DNA of 64,000 nucleotides from Pseudomonas reactans (lineage in GTDB: Bacteria > Pseudomonadota > Gammaproteobacteria > Pseudomonadales > Pseudomonadaceae), in the NCBI RefSeq assembly GCF_013385825.1, contig NZ_JACAPG010000014.1:62001-126000 (forward strand), written 5' to 3'. Shown here one piece after another: positions 44,070 to 51,089 of the stretch (positions are counted from its first letter, which is position 1; each line of letters begins with the position of its first letter). The notes below the pieces were generated by a model that did no database searches, had not been told where the DNA came from, and was given only the letters and a program-made list of their open reading frames with translations. The position numbers and the translations under genes were made by a program.

Positions 44070-45467
44070 ATGAAAACAACCACGTCCGGGCTTTGTGAAA
44101 AGCCTGCGTTGCAACGCACCCTGAGCAACCGCCATATCCAGTTGATGGCCATGGGCGGTGCAATCGGCACTGGCCTGTTCATGGGCTCCGGCAAGATCAT
44201 CGCGCTGTCCGGCACCTCGATCATCCTGATCTACATGATTATCGGGCTCTTCGTGTATTTCGTGATGCGCGCCATGGGCGAACTGCTGCTGTCCAACCTC
44301 AACTTCAAGAGCTTCGCTGACTTTGCCGGTGCTTACCTGGGGCCGCGCGCGGCGTTTTTCCTCGGCTGGTCGTATTGGTTGAGCTGGAGCGTGGCGGTAG
44401 TGGGGGATGCGGTAGTGGTCGGTGGCTTCTTCCAGTACTGGTTTCCCCATGTACCGGCGTGGATGCCGGCGGTGGGCATGCTGCTCACGCTGTTTGCGTT
44501 GAATGTGCTGACGGTGAAGTTGTTTGGCGAAGTGGAATTCTGGTTCGCGATCATCAAGATCATCGCCGTAGTGACCTTGATTGGGGTGAGTGTGGTGCTG
44601 ATCGCCAGCTCGTTTGTCTCGCCGACGGGCGTCACCGCTTCGCTGACGCACTTGCTGGATAAACAGGCCGCGTTTCCCAACGGTTTGTTCGGCTTTTTTG
44701 CCGGGTTCCAGATGGCAATTTTCTCCTTTGCCGGCACCGAACTGATCGGCACCGCTGCCGCCGAAACCCGTGCGCCGGAAAAAACCTTGCCCAAGGCGAT
44801 TAATTCGATCCCGTTGCGCATCATCCTGTTCTACGTGCTGGCTCTGGCATGCATCATTGCGGTGACCTCATGGCAGCAAGTCTCGCCGAGCAAAAGCCCG
44901 TTCGTTGAGTTGTTCCTGGTGGCGGGTTTTCCGGCAGCGGCGGGCATCGTCAATTTCGTGGTGCTGACCTCGGCGGCGTCGTCGGCCAATAGCGGCGTGT
45001 TTTCCGCCAGCCGTATGTTGTTCGGCCTGGCTGACCTGGGTGATGCGCCGGGGATCTTCGGGCGTTTGTCGAAGAGCAGCGTGCCGTTTATCAGCCTGGC
45101 GTTTACGACATTGCTGATGCTGTTGGGGCTGGTGTTGCTGTTTGTGGTGCCCGAGGTGATGACCGCCTTCACCATCGTGTCGACAGTGTCGGCGATCCTG
45201 GTGATCTTTACCTGGTCGACGATCCTGGCGTCCTACATCGCCTACCGAAAGAAGCGTCCGGACCTGCATGCCAAGTCCGTCTACAAAATGCCCGGCGGTG
45301 TACCGATGGCCTGGTTTTCCCTGGGGTTTCTCGCGTTTGTGCTGGGCCTGCTGGCGTTGCGGCCGGATACACGCTTGGCGCTGTGCGTGATGCCGGCCTG
45401 GTTTATCTGGCTGGGGGTTGCTTATCAGTTTTCACGCTTTCAGGGCGCAAGTTTGGTAAAGACATAA
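44070..45467 (+). CDS. Amino-acid permease (APC family, CycA-like)
   Basis: A 465-aa transporter with about 12 hydrophobic segments. The N-terminus LSNRHIQLMAMGGAIGTGLF and the FAGTELIGTAAAETRAPEKT block are signatures of the amino-acid transporter family that includes CycA (D-Ala, D-Ser, Gly). ATG 44070 has AAGAGG upstream; the frame extends further but overlaps the amidohydrolase gene. It probably follows the amidohydrolase in one transcript (58 nt). Its end overlaps the P460 gene by 28 bases. The true substrate is uncertain. Confidence 0.88.
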   Translation: MKTTTSGLCEKPALQRTLSNRHIQLMAMGGAIGTGLFMGSGKIIALSGTSIILIYMIIGLFVYFVMRAMGELLLSNLNFKSFADFAGAYLGPRAAFFLGWSYWLSWSVAVVGDAVVVGGFFQYWFPHVPAWMPAVGMLLTLFALNVLTVKLFGEVEFWFAIIKIIAVVTLIGVSVVLIASSFVSPTGVTASLTHLLDKQAAFPNGLFGFFAGFQMAIFSFAGTELIGTAAAETRAPEKTLPKAINSIPLRIILFYVLALACIIAVTSWQQVSPSKSPFVELFLVAGFPAAAGIVNFVVLTSAASSANSGVFSASRMLFGLADLGDAPGIFGRLSKSSVPFISLAFTTLLMLLGLVLLFVVPEVMTAFTIVSTVSAILVIFTWSTILASYIAYRKKRPDLHAKSVYKMPGGVPMAWFSLGFLAFVLGLLALRPDTRLALCVMPAWFIWLGVAYQFSRFQGASLVKT

Positions 45468-45919
45468 TCCCGATCTTTCACCAACGCCTGGTGGCACGCA
45501 AAGCACGTCTGGTGCTGCGCTTCATCAGTCGGCTTGCCGTTGACGAACCGACCGAACCCCCAGCCGCCTGTGGACGCGTATTTCTTCGAGTCCTTGACCA
45601 TGAACTGCACCGTGGTCGCCGCGCCGGGGATGGACGCGGTCTTGAACTCCGGTGACTGTTCATGTTTCCACGCCAATTTGGCCAGGACGGTGCCGTCCGG
45701 GAAGGGCAGCTTGCCCTCCCGGTAAGCCTTGAGCGCCGCGCTGTTGCCCAGCACCACACGCAACTCGTTCAACGGGTCGGCCTCCTGGGCAGGCGCCACC
45801 AGTTCCCACTGACGGTAGCCGTCGGGAATGGTCACGCCGTAGATCGGTGACGGAGCGCTGTCAGCCAAGGCAAAGGCCGAAGTCGCCAGGGCCAATGCAG
45901 CCAGGCACAGGCGCCACAT
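45440..45919 (-). CDS. Cytochrome P460 family protein, exported
   Basis: A 159-aa protein with a signal peptide (MWRLCLAALALATSAFALA) and a c-type haem motif CFACH near 139-143. The cytochrome P460 domain fits PDGYRQWELVAPAQ, GTVLAKLAWKHEQSPEF and GWGFGRFVNGKP. P460 proteins oxidise hydroxylamine or handle NO in known cases, but most members are uncharacterised. ATG 45919 shares bases with the upstream hydrolase stop (TGATG), so the two are translationally coupled. Confidence 0.9.
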   Translation of the reverse strand: MWRLCLAALALATSAFALADSAPSPIYGVTIPDGYRQWELVAPAQEADPLNELRVVLGNSAALKAYREGKLPFPDGTVLAKLAWKHEQSPEFKTASIPGAATTVQFMVKDSKKYASTGGWGFGRFVNGKPTDEAQHQTCFACHQALVKDRDYVFTKLAP

Positions 45920-46953
45920 CACAAGTGATCCGCATCAATAACCGCCTTGGCAAAGGCTTCGGGCGCTTCCTGAGGCAGGTTGTGGCCCACGCCGCCGTTG
46001 ATCAGGCGGAACTCATACTTGCCGGTAAAACGTTTGGCGTAGTCCTCGGGCTGCGGGTGCGGGGCGCCGTTGGCGTCGCCTTCGAGGGTGATGGTCGGCA
46101 CGCCGATCGACGGCGCCTGGGCGAGTTTCTGCTCCAGGGGATCGTACTTCGTCTCACCTTGGACCAACCCCAGGCGCCAACGGTAGTTGAACACGGTGAT
46201 CGCGACGTGATCCGGGTTCTCCAGGCCCTTGGCACTGCGGTCAAAGGTGGCGTCATCGAACTTCCATTGCGGCGAAGCCAGTTGCCAGATCAGCTTGGCA
46301 AAATCATGGGTATTTTTCTGGTAGCCGACCGCACCACGCTCGGTGGCGAAGTAGAACTGATACCACCATTGCAGTTCGGCTTTAGGCGGCAACGGATTCT
46401 TGCCTGCCGCCTGGTTGCCGATCAGGTAACCGCTGACCGACACCAGTGCCTTGACCCGTTCCGGCCACAACGCTGAAACGATATCTGCCGAGCGTGCGCC
46501 CCAATCGTAGCCGCCGAGCACGGCTTGCTTGATCTTCAGCGCGTCCATGAAGTCGATCACATCACTGGCCAGGGCCGCCGGTTGGCCGTTGCGCAAGGTC
46601 GTGTCCGCGAGAAAACGAGTACCGCCATAACCCCGGGCGTAGGGGATCAACACGCGATAACCCTTGGCCGCCAACAGCGGGGCGACCTGGGCGTAGCTGT
46701 CGATGTCGTAGGGCCAACCGTGCAGCAGGATCACCGCCGGCCCCGTGGCCGGGCCGACTTCGGCGTAGGCCACGTCCAGCAGGCCGGCCTTGACGTGTTT
46801 GAGCGTGCCGAAAGCGGTTTGCGGGCTGGCGACGGCGCGGGTAGGTGCCTCTGGCATTTCGGCGTGGGCCACGCCCAGGACGCCGAATTGCGACAAGGTC
46901 AAGGCCAGGAAAAGGGATTGGCGGTTGAAGCGGCGAGTCAACTGAGTATGCAT
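45919..46953 (-). CDS. Exported alpha/beta hydrolase (epoxide-hydrolase-like)
   Basis: A 344-aa hydrolase. The N-terminus (RRFNRQSLFLALTLSQFGVL to AHA) is a signal peptide. The oxyanion motif ILLHGWPYD, the nucleophile Asp in GGYDWGARSA, and GGVGHNLPQE near the end match the epoxide-hydrolase/haloalkane-dehalogenase group. It is periplasmic and translationally coupled to the P460 gene. A perfect 12-bp inverted repeat lies 95 nt upstream. Confidence 0.9.
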   Translation of the reverse strand: MHTQLTRRFNRQSLFLALTLSQFGVLGVAHAEMPEAPTRAVASPQTAFGTLKHVKAGLLDVAYAEVGPATGPAVILLHGWPYDIDSYAQVAPLLAAKGYRVLIPYARGYGGTRFLADTTLRNGQPAALASDVIDFMDALKIKQAVLGGYDWGARSADIVSALWPERVKALVSVSGYLIGNQAAGKNPLPPKAELQWWYQFYFATERGAVGYQKNTHDFAKLIWQLASPQWKFDDATFDRSAKGLENPDHVAITVFNYRWRLGLVQGETKYDPLEQKLAQAPSIGVPTITLEGDANGAPHPQPEDYAKRFTGKYEFRLINGGVGHNLPQEAPEAFAKAVIDADHL

Positions 46954-47047
46954 GGCGAGCCTCCTGCGGCTGGATGTGTGCCTGGTGCTCAGTTGAACGC
47001 TGCGCTGTATCTGGCCTGTTTCAGGAAACCCGTTGAGTTAAAGGCTG

Positions 47048-47082
47048 TGTATCGCAGTGGGTTCTGTACACACTGCGATACA
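47048..47082. promoter_or_regulatory. 12-bp inverted repeat upstream of the hydrolase/P460 operon
   Basis: TGTATCGCAGTG (47048-47059) and CACTGCGATACA (47071-47082) are perfect reverse complements with an 11-nt spacer, in the 189-nt gap upstream of 46953. It is probably an operator for a dimeric or tetrameric regulator; no regulator gene is adjacent. Confidence 0.65.
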
Positions 47083-47142
47083 AACCCCGCAGACGTTGAA
47101 TTGAGACGCCCCAAGCCACACATTCAGCCACCGAGTCGGATG

Positions 47143-47904
47143 CTACGACAGCACGATTTCATAGGGTTCGCGCATTCTCTCCAGCAGCACCTGGGCCAGC
47201 ATGGGCGGCAGGCCGATTGCCGGGTCGCCGGCCAATTGGCTGGCATAGGCATGGGCCGCATGCAGCTTGCGGGCGACGGTCCAGGTGTCCAGGCGCACCT
47301 TGCGTGCGCGTTGCCAGGGGATGATTGCGCCTTCGCGGGCAGGCCAGTGCCAGGCCCAGATAGGTAGCTCATACAGTTGCGCGCCCACCAGGCTGCAGGC
47401 ATTGGCACTGGCGCGACCTACGCTGTCGTGGTCGTCATTGCCATCGTTGCGCCAGGTGCTGAAGACCACATCACCCGGTTGCAGGTAGCGCGCGATGAAT
47501 TGGCTTAGTTGCGGCTCGCGGCTGGCGAGGGCATCGTCACAGAAGCCGCCGCGAATCCATTTCAAGCTGTGCAGCGGCATGCCCAGGCGGCGCATGGCCT
47601 CGACGCTTTCCTGGGGCCGCACCACGCTCAGGCGGCTGGCCGGCCAGACGTTGGACCCTGGGTGACTGGCGCTGCCATCGGTGATGGAGATGAGTTGCAG
47701 TGGGTGTTCCAAGGTGCTGAGCAGTTGCAGCAGGCCGCCACAGGTCAGTACTTCGTCGCCGGGATGGGGTGCGATGATGACCACGCGTGCGCCAGCCGGC
47801 ACCAATGAGGACGGGGTGATCGGGGGGATTTGCGCCAACTGCGGGGCGCTGTTCCAGATTTGCGCAGGGCCGCTGCGGCCGTCGCTTAAGGAAGCAAGCT
47901 TCAT
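47143..47904 (-). CDS. PIG-L family protein with altered catalytic motif
   Basis: A 253-aa paralogue of the PIG-L deacetylase at 49335 (long shared runs, e.g. LISITDGSASHPGS and RLSVVRPQES). The motif that is AHPDDE in active members reads APHPGDE: the second residue of the DD pair that acts as general base in MshB is Gly (codon GGC), while His and the metal-binding Asp remain. The NDDHDSVGRA region keeps one His. Activity may be lost or changed. It has its own start and lies 178 nt downstream of the GT2 gene, possibly on its own promoter. AAGGA lies some distance before ATG 47904. Confidence 0.85.
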   Translation of the reverse strand: MKLASLSDGRSGPAQIWNSAPQLAQIPPITPSSLVPAGARVVIIAPHPGDEVLTCGGLLQLLSTLEHPLQLISITDGSASHPGSNVWPASRLSVVRPQESVEAMRRLGMPLHSLKWIRGGFCDDALASREPQLSQFIARYLQPGDVVFSTWRNDGNDDHDSVGRASANACSLVGAQLYELPIWAWHWPAREGAIIPWQRARKVRLDTWTVARKLHAAHAYASQLAGDPAIGLPPMLAQVLLERMREPYEIVLS

Positions 47905-48082
47905 GGGGTGTCACATCCTTGTCGATTGATGCGGGGTCGTGGTCCGTTGACGGCACAACTCTTTTTTTCCACCGCAGGCTCCGCCGCAGTGGCTGCATGG
48001 CACTCCAACGTTGGAACGCCAGCAAGGCGTCCTCAGCATAGACAAGGATTGGTCGGTTTTACATTCGGTAACGTCGTTTTTT

Positions 48083-48742
48083 TCAAGTGGCGTGCATCAG
48101 GCTCTTCAAGTAATCGCCGAAACCGCCCTGGGCACGGGCGTCCAGGCGCGCACTGGTGATCACCTGCGGGGAATGGCTCCAGGCGATGGAGGCGCCGCAC
48201 AGCTCCAGGTTACGCACCAATTGCACATCCTCATGGCACGCCAGGGGTTCGAAGCCACCGGCGCGCACATAAGCGCCAGCGCTTACCCCCAGGTTGGCAC
48301 CGTGGATGTGCCGATGGCCGTCTCGCGCCTCGTAACCCTGGTGATATCGAATCTGCGCAGCGGGGTCGAAACCTTCGCCCCAGGCATCCACGGTGACAGT
48401 GCCACACACGGCATCGGTCCCCAATGCCAATTGGGCCACCAGCCAATCAGGGGCCACGCGGCTGTCGGCATCGGTGCAAGAGATCCAGCGGGCGCCCTGG
48501 TTGAGCAGATGCCGCGCGCCCACGCCACGTACATGGCCCACGTTGCGTGCCTGGGCTTCCAAATATTGCACCGGGTAAGCCTGGGCAATGGTGGCACTGT
48601 CATCGCTGCAACTGTCGAGTACCACCAGGACCGTTACGGCTTCGCCCAGTAAACCCGGATGACTGGCCGCGATCAGTGCCGCTTTCAGGCAATCGTCCAG
48701 CAAGGCCTCTTCGTTGTGTACCGGGATCAGAATGCCGATCAT
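48083..48742 (-). CDS. Glycosyltransferase family 2
   Basis: A 219-aa GT-A fold enzyme. The N-terminus MIGILIPVHNEEALLDDCLK, the DxD-like ISCTDADSRV near residue 90, the acceptor loop ANLGVSAGAYVRAGGF near 150 and the ED motif CHEDVQLV near 170 are all normal for GT2. No transmembrane segment is evident, so it acts in the cytoplasm or at the membrane face. It overlaps the methyltransferase by 4 bases (ATGA), as the last gene of a coupled run. Confidence 0.9.
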   Translation of the reverse strand: MIGILIPVHNEEALLDDCLKAALIAASHPGLLGEAVTVLVVLDSCSDDSATIAQAYPVQYLEAQARNVGHVRGVGARHLLNQGARWISCTDADSRVAPDWLVAQLALGTDAVCGTVTVDAWGEGFDPAAQIRYHQGYEARDGHRHIHGANLGVSAGAYVRAGGFEPLACHEDVQLVRNLELCGASIAWSHSPQVITSARLDARAQGGFGDYLKSLMHAT

Positions 48743-49338
48743 CGCAGGCCCTCAAGGGTGGCGACCGAAGTGCCGTCGCGGCTCCACAGGTCGAGAAGAA
48801 AGTCGTGTTCGTGATGACTGGCTACACGGGGCATGTCCAAACGCTCGTGGAGCAGGGCATGCACCTGCTCGGCAGTTTGCGGGCAGCCTTCGATGGCGGG
48901 GCGCCAATGACAGGCAAGCAGTTGGCCGTCGGCGGTCAGCGAAGCACGGGCGCGATCAACCAACTCGCTCAGGTCGTCGGCGTCGAGGTAGTAACACAAC
49001 TCGCTGAGCACGATCAGCTCGAACTGGCCTGTGGGCCACTGTTCGGGCAAACGGCTTTGCTGCACCTGGGCATGGGGAAAACCCAGCAAGCGACTGCGTG
49101 CCAGGGCGACGGCTGCCGAAGCCGTGTCGCAACACAGCAAGCGATCACAACGGGGCGCAAGCTCGAAGCTCAGTTCGCCATTGGCGCAACCGGGCTCGAA
49201 CACCGAGGCATAACGTGGCCGTGTGAGTACCGCTAGCGTCAACGCCCGTTTGCGCCGTTCATACCAGCGTTGGCGAAAGGCCCAGGGGTCGTCGTTATTG
49301 GCGAATAACTGGTCGAAATACGGCGTGGCCACACTCAT
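48739..49338 (-). CDS. NodS-like SAM-dependent methyltransferase
   Basis: A 199-aa class I methyltransferase. FDQLFANNDDPWAFRQRWYE RRK and SVFEPGCANGELSFELAPRC (SAM motif I, about 46-65) match the NodS-like group; SELCYYLDADD gives motif IV. NodS methylates the amino nitrogen freed by NodB on chitooligosaccharides, so a neighbouring deacetylase is suggestive. It overlaps the PIG-L gene upstream and the GT2 gene downstream by 4 bases each. Substrate unknown. Confidence 0.88.
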   Translation of the reverse strand: MSVATPYFDQLFANNDDPWAFRQRWYERRKRALTLAVLTRPRYASVFEPGCANGELSFELAPRCDRLLCCDTASAAVALARSRLLGFPHAQVQQSRLPEQWPTGQFELIVLSELCYYLDADDLSELVDRARASLTADGQLLACHWRPAIEGCPQTAEQVHALLHERLDMPRVASHHEHDFLLDLWSRDGTSVATLEGLR

Positions 49339-50093
49339 ACGAATACCACTTCAAAGGGTTGCAGCAGGCGTTCCACCACGTAGGGCGCCAGCACGGGGGC
49401 CAGGCCGATCTGCGGGTCACCCTCCAATTGGCTGGCGAAGGCATGGATCGCATGGCGCTTGCGGGCCACCGCTTCACAGGTCAATGGAATCTTGCGGGCG
49501 CGGTGCCAGGGCACCTGAGTGTCCTCGGGTGTTGCCCAGTGCCAGGTCCACACCGGCAGTTCATATAGGGTTGCGCCGACCGCAAGGGACGCCTTGGCGC
49601 TGGCACGGCCGACGGCTTCGTGGTCGCAATGCCCATCTTCGCGCCAGGTGGTGAACACCACGTCGTTGGGTTTGAGGTAACGCTGAATAAACCTCGCGAG
49701 CTCATCTTCCCGCGCCGCTACCTTACTGTCAGTAAACCCCGCACGCAGCCACTTCAAACTGTGCAGCGGCAAGCCGAGGCGATGCAGCGCCTGGGCCGAT
49801 TCCTGGGGACGCACGACACTCAAACGCTCCACCGGCCAACGCCGCGAGCCGGGATGACTGGCGCTGCCATCGGTCACCGAAATCAGCTGGATCGGACGGC
49901 CAAGTGCCGCGAGCCCCTGCATCAAGCCACCACAACCCAACACTTCATCATCCGGATGGGGGGCTATGATCACCGCCCGGTGGCCTTCGGGAACCAATTG
50001 CGCAACGCTGATCGGCGGCAGTTCGGCCATCTTCGGCGACGCCTGCCAGCGATGCAGCGGTGTGCCTTGGCCAACGATTGGATTGGGTCTCAT
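49335..50093 (-). CDS. PIG-L family deacetylase
   Basis: A 252-aa LmbE/PIG-L-type enzyme that typically removes acetyl groups from GlcNAc-type sugars using zinc. The motif APHPDDEVLGCGG is intact (near 48-60), and DGHCDHEAVGRA gives the further histidines. ATG 50093 is chosen over GTG 50102 because it overlaps the upstream gene's stop as ATGA. It sits within a coupled run between the flavoenzyme and methyltransferase genes. Confidence 0.92.
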   Translation of the reverse strand: MRPNPIVGQGTPLHRWQASPKMAELPPISVAQLVPEGHRAVIIAPHPDDEVLGCGGLMQGLAALGRPIQLISVTDGSASHPGSRRWPVERLSVVRPQESAQALHRLGLPLHSLKWLRAGFTDSKVAAREDELARFIQRYLKPNDVVFTTWREDGHCDHEAVGRASAKASLAVGATLYELPVWTWHWATPEDTQVPWHRARKIPLTCEAVARKRHAIHAFASQLEGDPQIGLAPVLAPYVVERLLQPFEVVFV

Positions 50094-51088
50094 AACTGCC
50101 ACCTCCCTGTGGGTTCGCCGGCGACCAGCTCGCCAAGGCCCGCCAAGTCGCGCTCGGCGTGACTCTGGCGCACATACACCGGTAAGTCCGCCATCAACTG
50201 AGCGAAATGCGGATCCTTGCAGTACGGCCCCGCACCTACAGCGCGTCCGACGTGGTGAATCACTTGTTCGACGGTGTCTTCGATGCCGGCCCGAGTCTGT
50301 TGTGCCAACTCCCTGGCGTTGGCCTTGGGGTCGCGGTCAACCTGTTCCGCGCTGGCGCGTAATACACAGGCAGCGCTGTTCAGTGCACTATCGACTGCAC
50401 CGAGGTGGGCGAGGGCATGGGGTTCAGGGCGCTTGCTGCACTGCTCACGCAAGACCTCGGCCAGGCGTTGAGCCGCGCCGTACCAGCAAGCGGCAATGCC
50501 AATACCGCCCTGCCAAAAACCGGGGCGGGCGAGGTAATCACCTGGTCTGCCCACCGCGAGCCCCCAAGCCTGGTCAAACACGACTTCCACGCTACCGGTG
50601 GCGGCCATGCCCACGGCGTTCCAGCCTTCGTCCGTCACGATGACGCCGGGTTGATCCATAGGCACCGCCACCAACTGCTGGCGGTCTTCTTCGTCCCAGG
50701 CCGTCAACAAACCATGGCTGACCACTGCCGCGCCGGAGCACCAGGCTTTACGCCCTTGCACCTTCAGGCGATGGCCATCTTTGAAAACGCGCACCTTGGC
50801 GGTGGGGGGCTCGGCTGCCCACATGCCCCAAATGCTGCCCACGGGGGGTAACGGGCTATTGAGTTCGGCAATGATTGCCAACGCGTCGGTGTGGCCCTCG
50901 AACAGCTTGCACAAGCGCAGGTCATGGCCTGCCACCTGTGCCAAGCGGCTGAACCGTTCCAATGTCTGACCGCTGCCCGGTAAGGGCAACTGGTCCAGAC
51001 CTTCCTCCTGAAGCGCCTTCAGGGCCGCGCCCAGGGCTTGCGTGTCCGCATAGCCCCGGTAGCCTTGAAGGAATCCATGCAATGCCAT
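50090..51088 (-). CDS. Acyl-CoA-dehydrogenase-like flavoprotein
   Basis: A 332-aa protein, shorter than typical acyl-CoA dehydrogenases (about 380). The middle domain is visible as GSIWGMWAAEPPTAKVRVFK and the helical part as RPGFWQGGIGIAACWYGAAQ; the C-terminus is VRQSHAERDLAGLGELV. The usual catalytic Glu signature is not evident, so dehydrogenation of an acyl-CoA is uncertain; it could be a flavin-dependent oxidoreductase of another kind. ATG 51088 comes one base after the glgX stop with GAGGTG overlapping glgX, so translation is coupled. The stop overlaps the PIG-L start. Confidence 0.82.
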   Translation of the reverse strand: MALHGFLQGYRGYADTQALGAALKALQEEGLDQLPLPGSGQTLERFSRLAQVAGHDLRLCKLFEGHTDALAIIAELNSPLPPVGSIWGMWAAEPPTAKVRVFKDGHRLKVQGRKAWCSGAAVVSHGLLTAWDEEDRQQLVAVPMDQPGVIVTDEGWNAVGMAATGSVEVVFDQAWGLAVGRPGDYLARPGFWQGGIGIAACWYGAAQRLAEVLREQCSKRPEPHALAHLGAVDSALNSAACVLRASAEQVDRDPKANARELAQQTRAGIEDTVEQVIHHVGRAVGAGPYCKDPHFAQLMADLPVYVRQSHAERDLAGLGELVAGEPTGRWQL

Positions 51089-51089
51089 T

